A stretch of 64,000 nucleotides of DNA from CAZLIC01 sp964559535 (GCA_964559535.1 CAZLIC010000005.1:36957-100956), one strand, 5' to 3'; counted from the first letter of the stretch, positions 32,876 through 41,655 are shown. The notes: generated by a model from the letters alone, not told the origin. Numbers and translations: made by a program.

Positions 32876-33057
32876 GACAGCCGCTCCCGCAGGATTCGGT
32901 TGTCGGCGGCAAGCCTGCGGTTCGTCTCGCGGGATGCAGTGCGCGACGTCGCCAGTCGGCGGATGGTATCCGCCGCAGTATGGTCGCCCTGCATGTCCAG
33001 CCGGGCCGCAACGGCGCGCGCGGCCTCGATCAGCCGGTCGATATCCCTGTCGGTCAC
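32872..33057 (-). CDS. Small hypothetical phage protein
   Basis: The 61-aa charged helical protein (VTDRDIDRLIEAARAVAARL, AADTIRRLATSRTASRETNR) is probably a coiled coil. It starts with GTG at 33057 and is coupled by GTGA overlaps to both neighbours. No family recognised. Confidence 0.6.
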   Translation of the reverse strand: MTDRDIDRLIEAARAVAARLDMQGDHTAADTIRRLATSRTASRETNRRLAADNRILRERLS

Positions 33058-33500
33058 CGCGGCCCCTTCCCGATGTCGATCTTCGCCCGGGCACACATCG
33101 CCTTCAGCGCCTCCAGTACGGTGGCGATCTTCTGCCAGTCGTGGATGCTGTCGATGTCGATCGGCGCGGCGCCCCAGGCCGCCCCGAACCGCTCGCGCAC
33201 GAAGGCGTTCAGCCCCGCCGCCCCGGGCAGGTCCACCTTCCGGGCCTTGGCCAGCTTGCCCCACAGCACATGGCAGAACCGGGTGTCGCCGCGGGTGGCG
33301 GGCTTGCGCGTGGCGCGCCCCCCGCCCGAGGGCTTGAAACCCCTGTTTTTCAGGGCTTCAAGGACGGCGTGAAGCTCGCCCTCGGTCATGTCCGACATGC
33401 TTTCCTTGCCGGTGACCAGCAGCTGCAGGTCACGCCGCATCTCGCCGTCCAGCCCCAGCTCGCGGCAAGCCACATGGATGGTCTTCCGCAGCGCGGTCAT
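33054..33500 (-). CDS. Regulatory protein GemA (Mu gp16-like)
   Basis: The 148-aa protein matches the GemA/gp16 family (DUF1018): IHVACRELGLDGEMRRDLQL, LVTGKESMSDMTEGELHAVL, LNAFVRERFG, and DWQKIATVLEALKAMC. In Mu, GemA alters host gene expression and DNA topology. The place in the semi-essential early region is conserved. Confidence 0.88.
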   Translation of the reverse strand: MTALRKTIHVACRELGLDGEMRRDLQLLVTGKESMSDMTEGELHAVLEALKNRGFKPSGGGRATRKPATRGDTRFCHVLWGKLAKARKVDLPGAAGLNAFVRERFGAAWGAAPIDIDSIHDWQKIATVLEALKAMCARAKIDIGKGPR

Positions 33501-33982
33501 TCCGCCGCCTCCCGCCCCGCCAGCCCGGCCCGCGCCGCGATCAGGTCCATCGTCGCGCGCAGGTCGGGCGTCATGCCCAGGCGGATCACCGCCACCGCGT
33601 GGGTGACGGTGGTGTGATCCCTCTCGAACACCCGCCCGATCACCGTGCTGCTGGCGGCCGTCCGTTCGGCCGCCACCGCCATGGCGATCTGACGCGCCCG
33701 GGTGACCGGCCGCGTCCGCGATGTCCCGGTCAGATGCTTGACCGGGATACCAATCACGTCCGACGCGGCCTGCAGCACCCGCCGCACGGGGGCGTCCAGG
33801 CCGATGACCGCCCGCGCCTTGTCACGCTGCGCGGGCGTCGGGAACATGGTGGCCGACCCGTCAGCCACCCCTTCGATCAGCTCGGCCACATCGGCCATCA
33901 GCCGGGCATGCGCCGCGGCCATCCGCCGGTCATGCGCGGAAAACAGGTCCGCCAGCCGCTGCGTCACGTCACCGGGGCCCAT
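33497..33982 (-). CDS. DnaA domain IV-like DNA-binding protein
   Basis: The protein is 161 aa. The C-terminal ~95 residues look like the DnaA C-terminal domain: ASDVIGIPVKHLTGTSRTRP, VTRARQIAMAVAAERTAASS, VIGRVFERDHTTVTHAVAVI. The block R-D-H-T-T-V-x-H is the DnaA signature helix that reads DnaA boxes. There is no AAA+ domain. It may recruit or compete at host DnaA boxes, or simply be a repressor with this fold. Overlaps GemA by ATGA. Confidence 0.78.
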   Translation of the reverse strand: MGPGDVTQRLADLFSAHDRRMAAAHARLMADVAELIEGVADGSATMFPTPAQRDKARAVIGLDAPVRRVLQAASDVIGIPVKHLTGTSRTRPVTRARQIAMAVAAERTAASSTVIGRVFERDHTTVTHAVAVIRLGMTPDLRATMDLIAARAGLAGREAAE

Positions 33983-33985
33983 GTC

Positions 33986-34219
33986 TCAGCCCGCCCGTGC
34001 AGTCTGGGCCGCCTGCTCTGCCGCCCGCAGTCCCTCGTGGAACCGCAGGACTTCGGCACTCACGATGCCGCCCATGGGCACGGTATCCAGCGCGGCCGCT
34101 TCGGCCTCGCCGAACAGCGCGTCCAGCGCGTTCTGGTGCGCGGCCTGCGCCTCGACCGAACGCGCCAGCGTGGTGTCGAAGACCGCCCGCAGGCGGGTCT
34201 GGAAATCGTCGAGCGTCAT
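33986..34219 (-). CDS. Small hypothetical phage protein
   Basis: The 77-aa helical protein (MTLDDFQTRLRAVFDTTLAR, AHQNALDALFGEAEAAALDT) has no recognised family. It lies between the DnaA-like gene and another short gene, in the early operon. Confidence 0.58.
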   Translation of the reverse strand: MTLDDFQTRLRAVFDTTLARSVEAQAAHQNALDALFGEAEAAALDTVPMGGIVSAEVLRFHEGLRAAEQAAQTARAG

Positions 34220-34437
34220 GCGGGAACTCCATCTGTGAAACCTGCCTCAACTCGGCGGGGCGGCAGGTGATAGGGCCGCTTGATGTCGATCATCACATGC
34301 GCATGCTCCGGCCCGGCGACCACGCGCACGACCGCGGCATCCACCAGATGCCGTATGTCCGGCCGCACTTCGCGCCCGCGGACAAGCATGTCTATCGGCA
34401 GGTTGCGGATCCAAACCGGCAGGTAAGCGTCGGCCAT
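34216..34437 (-). CDS. Small hypothetical phage protein
   Basis: The 73-aa protein (MADAYLPVWIRNLPIDMLVR, GPEHAHVMIDIKRPYHLPPR) is probably alpha/beta. ATG at 34437 follows the DUF3164 stop by 4 bp. No family recognised. Confidence 0.58.
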   Translation of the reverse strand: MADAYLPVWIRNLPIDMLVRGREVRPDIRHLVDAAVVRVVAGPEHAHVMIDIKRPYHLPPRRVEAGFTDGVPA

Positions 34438-34441
34438 CGCC

Positions 34442-35095
34442 CTACGCCTTCGCCAGATCGACGGTGATCGCTTCCCAGGGCGCGTCCTGCGTGGCGCGGC
34501 GGAAGGCGCGGACATAGGTCTTCGACCCCACCACCCGCATCGCGTCGCGGATGGCCTCCATGCCACGCTTCCAGCGCTCGTCCTGGATGTCCAGCCGCAG
34601 CAGCATGAAGATCTCCGACCTGTTGATCTGGCCCTCGCGGTCGGTGTTGAAGGCGCGGGTCACGATCGCCCGGATTTCCTCGCGCGATCCCTGCGCCCAT
34701 TCGTTCAGGCACTCGTCCACCAGCGCCTTGGCCACCTGCAGCTCGGGGCCAAAGACAATGTTGTCGGCCACCTGCACCTTCAGCATGAACAGGCCATCGA
34801 AGCTCATCAGCGTCTTGTTGCCCTTCGGCCCGCCGACCTTCGCCCCGTACTTCTCGGCCAGCAGCGCCTCGGCCGCGCCCAGGTTCTCGAACAGGTGCGA
34901 CTTGAACCGTGCCACCTGCTCGGACAGCGCGATGAAGAACCCGATCTCGCGGCGCACCAGATCGTCCAGCAGCTGGTCCATCGGCTTGACCAGGCTTGCC
35001 GGGGTCAGGCCGCCCTCGGCATTCTCCATGTATTCGACGTCGCCCACGACCTTGCGGCCAGTCGGAATCGGCGCGGGCTGGAACATGCTGGTCAT
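34442..35095 (-). CDS. DUF3164 family phage protein
   Basis: The 217-aa protein matches DUF3164, a family widespread in Mu-like phages between MuB and gemA: SLVKPMDQLLDDLVRREIGF, KTLMSFDGLFMLKVQVADN, LQVAKALVDECLNEWAQGSR, INRSEIFMLLRLDIQDERWK, and a C-terminal YVRAFRRATQDAPWEAITVD. Function not established; an early DNA-transaction role is likely from context. Confidence 0.88.
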   Translation of the reverse strand: MTSMFQPAPIPTGRKVVGDVEYMENAEGGLTPASLVKPMDQLLDDLVRREIGFFIALSEQVARFKSHLFENLGAAEALLAEKYGAKVGGPKGNKTLMSFDGLFMLKVQVADNIVFGPELQVAKALVDECLNEWAQGSREEIRAIVTRAFNTDREGQINRSEIFMLLRLDIQDERWKRGMEAIRDAMRVVGSKTYVRAFRRATQDAPWEAITVDLAKA

Positions 35096-35140
35096 GTGAC
35101 CTCTCCTTTCGTGGTTGTTAGGGGGTGTGGCGTCGGCGGG

Positions 35141-35392
35141 TCAGGCGATGCCAAGCGCCAGCTTGTACATCTCGAAAATCGCCTCTTCCTCGGCGATGTC
35201 GTCGGGTTTGCGCCGCCGGAAGGCGATCACCTTACGCATGACCCTGGTGTCGTAGCCGCGCCCCTTGGCCTCGGCCATCAGGTCCTTCTGCCGCTGCGCC
35301 ACATCGGCCTTCTCGGACTCCAGCTGTTCGAACCGCTCGATGAACTGGCGCAGTTCGGCAGCCGTCGCGGCATCGGGAGAGAGGTCAGACAT
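35141..35392 (-). CDS. GapR-like (DUF2312) nucleoid-associated protein
   Basis: The 83-aa protein matches DUF2312/GapR: LRQFIERFEQLESEKADVAQ, KDLMAEAKGRGYDTRVMRKV, IAFRRRKPDDIAEEEAIFE. In Caulobacter GapR binds overtwisted DNA ahead of forks and helps topoisomerases. A phage copy beside the transposition genes could help replicative transposition (inference). ATG at 35392 is the family start. Confidence 0.88.
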   Translation of the reverse strand: MSDLSPDAATAAELRQFIERFEQLESEKADVAQRQKDLMAEAKGRGYDTRVMRKVIAFRRRKPDDIAEEEAIFEMYKLALGIA

Positions 35393-35663
35393 GATCTGCT
35401 CCTTTCGTGGTTTCGGAATCAGCGCGGGCGGCAAGGCGCGCCCGCAGGGTGGCAATGGCGCCCGAGGCGGCGATCACGATCGCCATCGCCTCGATCTGCT
35501 CGATCGACACGTCGGTCAGGCCGCGCTTGCCCCACGTGTCGATGCGCGCCACCGCGGCCTCGGCCCGCGCGAGCACAGTTGCTGCGTCGGGCGGCAGGTC
35601 GGGCTTCGGACCCCAGTTCTTGTCGTCTTGGCGGCGCAGGGCGCCGTTCAGCGGAACGCTCAT
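35385..35663 (-). CDS. Small hypothetical phage protein
   Basis: The 92-aa protein (MSVPLNGALRRQDDKNWGPK, RAEAAVARIDTWGKRGLTDV, IEAMAIVIAASGAIATLRAR) is helical. It overlaps gapR by 8 bases and the preceding gene by ATGA. No family recognised. Confidence 0.58.
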   Translation of the reverse strand: MSVPLNGALRRQDDKNWGPKPDLPPDAATVLARAEAAVARIDTWGKRGLTDVSIEQIEAMAIVIAASGAIATLRARLAARADSETTKGADHV

Positions 35664-36049
35664 GTCGGGGCTTCCTCCTCGGTGAACCGGGGGCAGCGGC
35701 GGCAGGCGCGGTACATGGCCGTGCGGGTGGGGTTGCCGGGCGTCCAGCGCTGCGCGCTGCGCTGCCAGTCGGCGCAGGCGTTCAGTGCCATCGGGCCGCG
35801 CAGGGCCGGGCATTCCACCGTGCCGTTCATGAAGGCGCCACGCACGCGGGATTCGACCCCGGCCATGTCCCCGGCATAGGACCGGCCCAGCGTCTGGCTG
35901 ACCACGCCGTCCGACATGCCGATCTTCTGTGCCGCCTTCTTCTGGCTGGATTGCATGCAGGCGCGCGCCAGCACCGCCACCCAGTCGGGCAGCGGGTCGC
36001 CCCAGGCGGCGCGGGCCCGCGCCATGTGATCGGTCTTCGCGATGGTCAC
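35660..36049 (-). CDS. Helix-turn-helix phage regulator, Cys-rich C-terminus
   Basis: The 129-aa protein has an HTH-like segment (QSSQKKAAQKIGMSDGVVSQ, TLGRSYAGDMAGVESRVRGA) followed by a cysteine cluster (VECPALRGP, ALNACADWQ, YRACRRCPRF) that could hold zinc. Similar genes accompany MuB in Rhodobacterales transposable phages. GTG at 36049 overlaps the upstream stop as GTGA. Confidence 0.65.
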   Translation of the reverse strand: MTIAKTDHMARARAAWGDPLPDWVAVLARACMQSSQKKAAQKIGMSDGVVSQTLGRSYAGDMAGVESRVRGAFMNGTVECPALRGPMALNACADWQRSAQRWTPGNPTRTAMYRACRRCPRFTEEEAPT

Positions 36050-36573
36050 GCGGCACCCCCCACCAGGCGGATCGTGCCCTCGTTCAGGTCCGCCACGGCC
36101 TCGACCCGGCGCTTGCGCGGGGCCAGCGGCCCGGTGTTGCGCACCAGCCGGTAGAAGGCCTCGCTGCGGTCGGCGATGGCCTTGCGCACGCAGGTCAGAT
36201 AGCCCGCATCCATCAGGAACCGGCAGTAGGCCCGCGCCTCCGCGGGTGACACCGGCATCGCGCAGTGCCCCGCCAGCTGCGTGGGCGAGAACGCCGCCTT
36301 CAGCCCCCGCATCGCTGTCCACAGCTGGTCTTCGGCCGTGCGCCCCTCGGCCACCGGCACCGCCTCGCCGCGCCCCTCGGGGGTCAGCGCAAAGACCGCG
36401 CGCTTCTTGAACCCCCGGCCGCGGTCAACACACTGGCCGGACGCGATCCAGCGCTGCACGATGGCACGCGCCCGCGGCCGGTCGATCGACAGCCCGGCCT
36501 GGATATCGCCGTAGCCGAAGCTTTCGGTGCGGCGCGCGATCACCAGCGCGGCTTCCGACAGCACGTCTGTCAT
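36046..36573 (-). CDS. Putative DNA-binding protein, two winged-helix segments
   Basis: The 175-aa protein seems to contain two winged-helix units (FGYGDIQAGLSIDRPRARAI, VQRWIASGQCVDRGRGFKKR; and FSPTQLAGHCAMPVSPAEAR, FLMDAGYLTCVRKAIADRSE). It overlaps MuB by ATGA and may work with transposition or early control. No named family. Confidence 0.6.
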   Translation of the reverse strand: MTDVLSEAALVIARRTESFGYGDIQAGLSIDRPRARAIVQRWIASGQCVDRGRGFKKRAVFALTPEGRGEAVPVAEGRTAEDQLWTAMRGLKAAFSPTQLAGHCAMPVSPAEARAYCRFLMDAGYLTCVRKAIADRSEAFYRLVRNTGPLAPRKRRVEAVADLNEGTIRLVGGAA

Positions 36574-37388
36574 GCTGCCCCCCGCTTGCCTGCACCGCGG
36601 ATCAGGTCGCGCACCCCGGGTGCCGCCTTGGTGGCCTCTCCGGGCACACCCCCGCGCGCGGGGCGTGCGACGGCAGGCGGCTGGCCGGTATGGAACCGCT
36701 CCCGCGGCCAGTCCGCCGCCGACAGCCGCCCGATCCCGCGCACCGCCGCATGGGCGTGCATGTTCAGCAGGTTTGTGGTGATGTAGCCCTGGTTGGCGCC
36801 CGACGCCTCGAACAGCGCCGCGATCAGGTCGGGTGCCAGATCAATGCCGGGGCAGTACAGCCGCGCCAGCAGCGGCACGTCTGCAATCTCTGCGGGTTGC
36901 GCCTCGACCCAGTCCAGCATCCGGCGATGCGCCTGCGGGAAGCCGCCGATCTTCGCGGGCAGGTTCTGCTCGCCCATCAGGATCACCGGCGCACCGCTGT
37001 CGTCCTGCAGCTTGCGCAGGGTCTGCATCGTCCGTTCGGTCATGATGAAGTCCGCCTCGTCGACCACCAGCGTCCGCTGGGTCTTGGCCAGCTGCTCGGT
37101 CGCCTGCTCGGCCAGCCGGGCCGCGCTTGACAGCGGCCGCAGGCCCAGCTCGCGGACGATCCGCAGAAGCAGCTCCTTGGTGCCGCCCAGAAAGGTCGCC
37201 TCGACATGCACGATGCGCAGCTTGTTCTGCGCAAAGATCGCCGCGGTGGTCTTGCCGTAGCCCGACCGCCCGTGGAAGCAGGCCATCCCCGGCACCCCCA
37301 GCGGGCGGTCCTGCAGCCGATTGACCAGCGTCAGGAAGGCCGCCACGTTGCGCAGCGGTGCCACATTGGTATGCAAACCCGTACTCAT
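36570..37388 (-). CDS. Transposition ATPase MuB
   Basis: The 272-aa AAA+ ATPase has Walker A in FHGRSGYGKTTAAIFAQN (near residue 40), Walker B in TLVVDEADFIMT (near 108) and a sensor region (GAPVILMGEQNLPAKI). The C-terminus is basic. It delivers target DNA to the transposase and gives target immunity, like Mu gpB. Encoded ~60 bp after MuA. Confidence 0.92.
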   Translation of the reverse strand: MSTGLHTNVAPLRNVAAFLTLVNRLQDRPLGVPGMACFHGRSGYGKTTAAIFAQNKLRIVHVEATFLGGTKELLLRIVRELGLRPLSSAARLAEQATEQLAKTQRTLVVDEADFIMTERTMQTLRKLQDDSGAPVILMGEQNLPAKIGGFPQAHRRMLDWVEAQPAEIADVPLLARLYCPGIDLAPDLIAALFEASGANQGYITTNLLNMHAHAAVRGIGRLSAADWPRERFHTGQPPAVARPARGGVPGEATKAAPGVRDLIRGAGKRGAA

Positions 37389-37448
37389 CCCCAGTCTCCT
37401 CGTCCGTCTGCCCGTCGTTCAGGTTGCGTTTCTTGGGGCGCGCGGGCC

Positions 37449-39545
37449 TCAGCCCTGCCCGACCGTGATCATGCCCGCGTTGAACATCGTCAGCGCCGTG
37501 CGGTACTCGGGGCTGGCCTCATAGGCCGTCAGCCAGGCGCGCTGCGCCGCGGTGACCGCCTCGCCCGCCTCGATCCGCGCGGCCAGGTCCAGCGCCCGGC
37601 GGAACAGCCCCTCGACGCTGTCGTCGGCAGGCGCCACCGCCACCGGCACCGGCAGTGCCACCACCGCCGCCGCCGCCTCGCCCTGCGCCGCCCTGCCCTT
37701 GCCCTTGCCCGTGCCCTTGCCGAACACCGGCTTCACGACCTTGGCCTCGGGGGCGGCCACAGGGGCGGCGGGCAGCCGGTCCAGCGCCCGGCCCAGCTCG
37801 GCGGCCGTCAACCGCTGCTCTGCCTTTGCCGTCGCGCGCACCGCCCGCAGGAAATCGCCCCGCAACTTGGCGTGCATCCTCGCGTCGTCCATCCCGAAGA
37901 ACTTGCCACGCTTGATGCAGCCCACATGCCCGAGGTAGGCGCCGCCCAGCGCATAAACGTGCAGGCCACCATCCTGCACATCCGCCGGATCGAACCGGAT
38001 CACGACCCGTTCTCCCGCATGGTCCAGCAACCATGGCTCCCAGAACTCGTTGTCGATGAAGGAAATCTGCCCGTTCTTCGTGGCGCAGCGCACGCCTTCA
38101 GCGCCCAGCATCCACAGGCGCCGCTGCGCATCGGTCGCCTTTCGGATCGGCGCGGCGGCATAGGATTCGTGGAACACCTCGGCGAACGAGCGCCCGAAAG
38201 CCGTCGTAGACCTACGGTCCGGCCGTGCGTTGTGTTCCGCGATCCCTTCGCCAACGACCCGGGCAAAGTCCTCCAGCGAAACCGCCCTGCTGCCATAGTC
38301 CTCGGGCTTCGCATCCGGTCTGTTTCCGGTCCAGGCGCCGTCAAACCGCGGGTCTTTTGCAATGCTCGATGCCATGTCGCGGAACGTCCGCTCGATCGGC
38401 TTCGACTGGCCGGAATAAGGTGTGGCCCAGTGGATCGTGCAGCCCAGCATGGTGAACAGGCCCGGGATGTCGTCATCCTTGACCTTGAACCTGTAGCGGG
38501 TGCTGGCCCCCCCGGTCACCGCCTTCGCGGCGAACTCGCGACCATTGTCCAGCAGCACATGCTGCGGAATGCCCCAGTCCTCGATCATGTCACCGGCCGC
38601 CAGCAGTACGGCGGTCGAGTTCGCCGAGACGTCGATGCGCCAACTCAGCACGAAGTCGGAGTAGATATCCTGGAAGCACACCAGTTGCGGCCGCCCGACC
38701 GTGCCATCCGGCCAGCGCACGAAGACGTCGAACTTGTGGAAGTCCGCGTTGACACCTTCCAGCGCACACATGTCGCTCTTGTCCCGCATTTGCGCGGGGT
38801 ACAGCCGCCGCAGCGCCTCGATCCCCTTGCGCATCAGCACCTGCACCGGCTTCGACACCTCGCGGTCCAGCATCCGGCGCATGGTCCGCTCAGGCAGGGT
38901 GTCCCAGCCATCCTTTTCGGCCAGCCGCATGGCGCGGCGGAAACTGTCGGCAAAGGGCGGGCAGGCCAGCCGCAGGTAATCCGCCTTCAGCGCGTCAAAG
39001 AACTCCGGGCTGCACGCCTTGGGCTGCGGCCGTGCCACGCCCTCGGCCTGGTTGCGCGGCGCGAGCCAGGCCAGCCGGTCGGCCACCGCGATCCCCTCGA
39101 CCATGGCAATCCACGTCCAGATGGTGCGTGCGCCACGGCCCGACGCCCGCGCCACGGCCCCGACGGCGGTGTGCCGCCCCAGCCCGGCCGCCTCCAGCAC
39201 CTCGACCTGGGCCAGCACCGCCAGCCGCGCCCGCGCCTTGTCCTTCACCGCATCGGGCAGCCCCTCGAACCAGGCCCACTGCGCGTCCCGGTCCACCGGC
39301 TTCTCGGGCGCGGGCAGCGCGGCAGCGGCCAACAGCTTCGTGCGCGCCCGCAGCGGCAGCAGGGTCCAGTGGTATTCCCACCCGCCGCCGCGCCCCTCGC
39401 GCCGCCGCGCCAGCCCCGCCCGCGACCGCCAGCCCTCGCCATCGGCCTTCATCGCCACGCCGCGCGCCGTCCGCGGCACATCCGGCAACCCGGCCTCGGC
39501 CAGCTGGTCCACGGTCCACCAGGTGCGGGCGGGCTCGATCGTCAC
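37449..39545 (-). CDS. Mu-type transposase (MuA)
   Basis: The protein is 698 aa. It has an N-terminal winged-helix domain (WWTVDQLAEAGLPDVPRTAR), then Ibeta/gamma-like DNA-binding helices, and the DDE catalytic core: D in GVNADFHKFDVFVRW (near residue 270), D in HVLLDNGREFAAKAV (near 340), E in YSGQSKPIERTFRDMAS (near 380). A beta-barrel domain follows (WEPWLLDHAGERVVIRFDPA), then a Lys/Gly/Ala-rich C-terminus expected to contact MuB and ClpX. It performs integration and replicative transposition. GTG at 39545 overlaps the ParB-like stop as GTGA. Confidence 0.96.
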   Translation of the reverse strand: MTIEPARTWWTVDQLAEAGLPDVPRTARGVAMKADGEGWRSRAGLARRREGRGGGWEYHWTLLPLRARTKLLAAAALPAPEKPVDRDAQWAWFEGLPDAVKDKARARLAVLAQVEVLEAAGLGRHTAVGAVARASGRGARTIWTWIAMVEGIAVADRLAWLAPRNQAEGVARPQPKACSPEFFDALKADYLRLACPPFADSFRRAMRLAEKDGWDTLPERTMRRMLDREVSKPVQVLMRKGIEALRRLYPAQMRDKSDMCALEGVNADFHKFDVFVRWPDGTVGRPQLVCFQDIYSDFVLSWRIDVSANSTAVLLAAGDMIEDWGIPQHVLLDNGREFAAKAVTGGASTRYRFKVKDDDIPGLFTMLGCTIHWATPYSGQSKPIERTFRDMASSIAKDPRFDGAWTGNRPDAKPEDYGSRAVSLEDFARVVGEGIAEHNARPDRRSTTAFGRSFAEVFHESYAAAPIRKATDAQRRLWMLGAEGVRCATKNGQISFIDNEFWEPWLLDHAGERVVIRFDPADVQDGGLHVYALGGAYLGHVGCIKRGKFFGMDDARMHAKLRGDFLRAVRATAKAEQRLTAAELGRALDRLPAAPVAAPEAKVVKPVFGKGTGKGKGRAAQGEAAAAVVALPVPVAVAPADDSVEGLFRRALDLAARIEAGEAVTAAQRAWLTAYEASPEYRTALTMFNAGMITVGQG

Positions 39546-40393
39546 CTGGCACCCCTTTCCGTTGCCGCGTCAGCCGCATCCGCGACCAGCGGCACAAGAT
39601 CGGACCAGACCTCCTCGACAAAGGCCCGGCGCGTTGCCATCCCGGCCCGCTGCCACGCCGCCAGAAGCCCCTTCAGACGGGCGTCGAAGGCGGTTTCCGG
39701 GGGCTTTTCGACGCCCTTGAAGGCACGCCGCGCGGCGGCAGGCTTGGCCCCCTCGGCCAGCCGGTCGATCACGAACGACCGCTCTTCGCTCGCCCCGATC
39801 TTCGCCAGCGCATACAGGTCATCCATGGCGATGCGGCGCTTGCCTGCGCGCAGCGCCGCGGCCTCTTCGGCCGACAGCCGTTCCCCGGCAGCAACGATCC
39901 GGCGGACATGACGGGGCGCCAAGCCAAGCACCTGCCCGATGAAATCCGCAAAGGACATTTCTGTCCGTTGTGGCGATTTCAATGACTTAAGGCCCGCAAC
40001 ACCCCGCGCCGTCTCCGGGTGCAGCGCCAGATACATCTCCTTGCGCCGCGCCAGGCTGACGGCCAGGTCCACCGGCGCGACATGCGCGATGGACAGGTTC
40101 GCGTCCACCTCCATGAACAGCGCTTCCTGATGCGTGCAGTCCCACACCCGCGCGGGCACCACCGTCAGGCCCAGCTCGGGCGCCGCCGCCAACCGGTGCG
40201 CGCCGTCGATCAGCCGGAACCGGCCACCCTTGACCCGCCGCACATGGATGGGCGTCGAGATGCCGCCGTCGCGGTCCCGCGCCGAGTTCACGATCAGCGC
40301 CACCGCCTCGGGCGTCACGGGCCGCGCCCGCGGACCCACGTCGATCACCGCCAGCGGAATCATGTCGATGGTACCGGGGTTCTCGATCTCCAT
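39542..40393 (-). CDS. ParB/Srx-domain transcriptional regulator
   Basis: The 283-aa protein has an N-terminal ParB/sulfiredoxin-like domain (IPLAVIDVGPRARPVTPEAV, TPIHVRRVKGGRFRLIDGAH, RLAAAPELGL) including the G-x-x-R-x-x-A motif variant D-G-A-H-R. An HTH region follows (VLGLAPRHVRRIVAAGERLS). Such genes stand just before MuA in many alphaproteobacterial transposable phages and may regulate or assist transposition. Start overlaps the previous stop as TGATG. Confidence 0.82.
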   Translation of the reverse strand: MEIENPGTIDMIPLAVIDVGPRARPVTPEAVALIVNSARDRDGGISTPIHVRRVKGGRFRLIDGAHRLAAAPELGLTVVPARVWDCTHQEALFMEVDANLSIAHVAPVDLAVSLARRKEMYLALHPETARGVAGLKSLKSPQRTEMSFADFIGQVLGLAPRHVRRIVAAGERLSAEEAAALRAGKRRIAMDDLYALAKIGASEERSFVIDRLAEGAKPAAARRAFKGVEKPPETAFDARLKGLLAAWQRAGMATRRAFVEEVWSDLVPLVADAADAATERGAR

Positions 40394-40629
40394 CACCGCT
40401 CTCCCGCGCCTACACCCAGCGCGTGCTTGAGCAGCACCAGATGGCTGGTCACATGCCCGTGCGCGGCCTGCGCCACAGGCAGTCTGTCGCGCACCAGGGC
40501 CGTGTTCCCGGCCAGCAGGGCGCCCTTCATGCGGGCGGCGATGCCTGCCAGCTCCTGCGCCTTGGCCTCGATCACCGCCACGCTCTCGACGGGGTCCCAC
40601 CCCGCCTGCGGCCTCAATCCGTGGGTCAT
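40393..40629 (-). CDS. Small hypothetical phage protein
   Basis: The 78-aa protein (MTHGLRPQAGWDPVESVAVI, EAKAQELAGIAARMKGALLA, VAQAAHGHVTSHLVLLKHAL) is helical. No family recognised. It is coupled to both neighbours by overlapping codons. Confidence 0.6.
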   Translation of the reverse strand: MTHGLRPQAGWDPVESVAVIEAKAQELAGIAARMKGALLAGNTALVRDRLPVAQAAHGHVTSHLVLLKHALGVGAGER

Positions 40630-40877
40630 CCCACCGGCTCCTTCGTCATGCGGTAGTACCAGACTCGGCCGTGGCCGGATTGCCTGCGGCGCTGCTCACA
40701 CTCGATCTCGGCACCACGAAACCGCAGCTCGGAGATTACCGTGTTCACGGCGCACACCCCCGTGCGCCGCAGGATTTGCCGCGTCGTGCGCCACTGCCCG
40801 TCCGCCAGCAGCCGCAGGCAGGCCTGCAGCCGGGGGCTGGTAAGGGGCGCAGCGTGGATGCGGCCCATCCGGCTCAT
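40626..40877 (-). CDS. Small winged-helix-like phage protein
   Basis: The 83-aa protein (PRLQACLRLLADGQWRTTRQ, ILRRTGVCAVNTVISELRFR, GAEIECEQRRRQSGHGRVWY YRM) shows a helix-turn-helix and wing that fits a DNA-binding role. ATG at 40877 overlaps the zinc-finger gene stop. Confidence 0.65.
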   Translation of the reverse strand: MSRMGRIHAAPLTSPRLQACLRLLADGQWRTTRQILRRTGVCAVNTVISELRFRGAEIECEQRRRQSGHGRVWYYRMTKEPVG

Positions 40878-41194
40878 GCCCGCGCGCCCCGTCCGGGCCG
40901 CCCGCGGCGCGCCCAGCCGGTGGGAACCGGCCCCGCGTCCAGCTTGCGGCACCGGTCGCACAGCCGGTTGTGCCCGCCCTCGCTGGCGAACTCCGCGCCG
41001 CAGCACAGGCAGGCCCGGGGCCTGACCGCCGTCTCGGCCAGCAGCCGGTCACGGTCGACCTCGGCCATGGCCTTGTCGCTGCGCTGCTGCGACACGCGCG
41101 CGTCCGTCCGGTCGTACACCGCCCACCAGGACCCGCCGCTCCGCACGGTCAGCGGCCCCGGCGCGGGCGACGGAAGCCTCCGCTTGCCCCACAT
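40874..41194 (-). CDS. Small zinc-ribbon phage protein
   Basis: The 106-aa protein carries a four-cysteine zinc-binding pattern, CLCCGAEFASEGGHNRLCDR C (C-x2-C...C-x2-C), in its C-terminal half, as in a small family common in Alphaproteobacteria. The N-terminal half contains a basic segment (RVSQQRSDKAMAEVDRDRLL). Probably DNA-binding; role unknown. TGATG overlap decides ATG 41194. Confidence 0.7.
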   Translation of the reverse strand: MWGKRRLPSPAPGPLTVRSGGSWWAVYDRTDARVSQQRSDKAMAEVDRDRLLAETAVRPRACLCCGAEFASEGGHNRLCDRCRKLDAGPVPTGWARRGRPGRGARA

Positions 41195-41418
41195 CACAGG
41201 CCCTCCCGCAGCAGGGCCTCGATCCGCTCCAGGTCGCCCGCCTCGCGCATCACCACCAGGTGATCCACCAGCGCGTCCGTCGCCCGCGTGTAGGTCTCGA
41301 TCGCCCGGTCCTTCGCCACCCGGTTGGTGGCGGGCGACCGGCTGACCCCGCGCGCGTCGGTGGCCATGCGCGCCCAGGTCATGGCGGCCTGCCAGCGCTG
41401 CAGACGGGTCGCGCTCAT
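41194..41418 (-). CDS. Small hypothetical phage protein
   Basis: The 74-aa helical, arginine-rich protein (MSATRLQRWQAAMTWARMAT, TYTRATDALVDHLVVMREAG) has no recognised family. Part of the dense early small-gene array. Confidence 0.58.
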   Translation of the reverse strand: MSATRLQRWQAAMTWARMATDARGVSRSPATNRVAKDRAIETYTRATDALVDHLVVMREAGDLERIEALLREGL

Positions 41419-41654
41419 GCCGCACCTGCCGGGCCAGATTGCCCAGCACCGTCCAGCGCCAGCATCACTTTCGGCGTTCCGGGTGCGTCCAGGATCAGCG
41501 CCAGCAGCGCCTCGCAGGTCTCGTCGGCGTCGATGAACAGGTCCAGGTCTTCGCCGGGATCGGCGTCCGCCGCCGCATCGATCCGCGCACGGGCCTCTGC
41601 GGCCATTGCGACGATGGCTGCAAAATGCGCGGCCGCGATGTCAGGTGTCCCCAT
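41415..41654 (-). CDS. Small acidic hypothetical phage protein
   Basis: The 79-aa, strongly acidic protein (MGTPDIAAAHFAAIVAMAAE, ADPGEDLDLFIDADETCEAL) has no recognised family. Its charge would suit a DNA mimic, but nothing more supports that. Confidence 0.55.
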   Translation of the reverse strand: MGTPDIAAAHFAAIVAMAAEARARIDAAADADPGEDLDLFIDADETCEALLALILDAPGTPKVMLALDGAGQSGPAGAA

Positions 41655-41655
41655 G

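Noticed and set aside
40961..40980. CAGCCGGTTGTG, similar to the late promoter dyad
   Set aside because: It encodes the conserved HNRLC part of the zinc-ribbon protein and lacks the GGATGTAT extension, so it is explained by coding.
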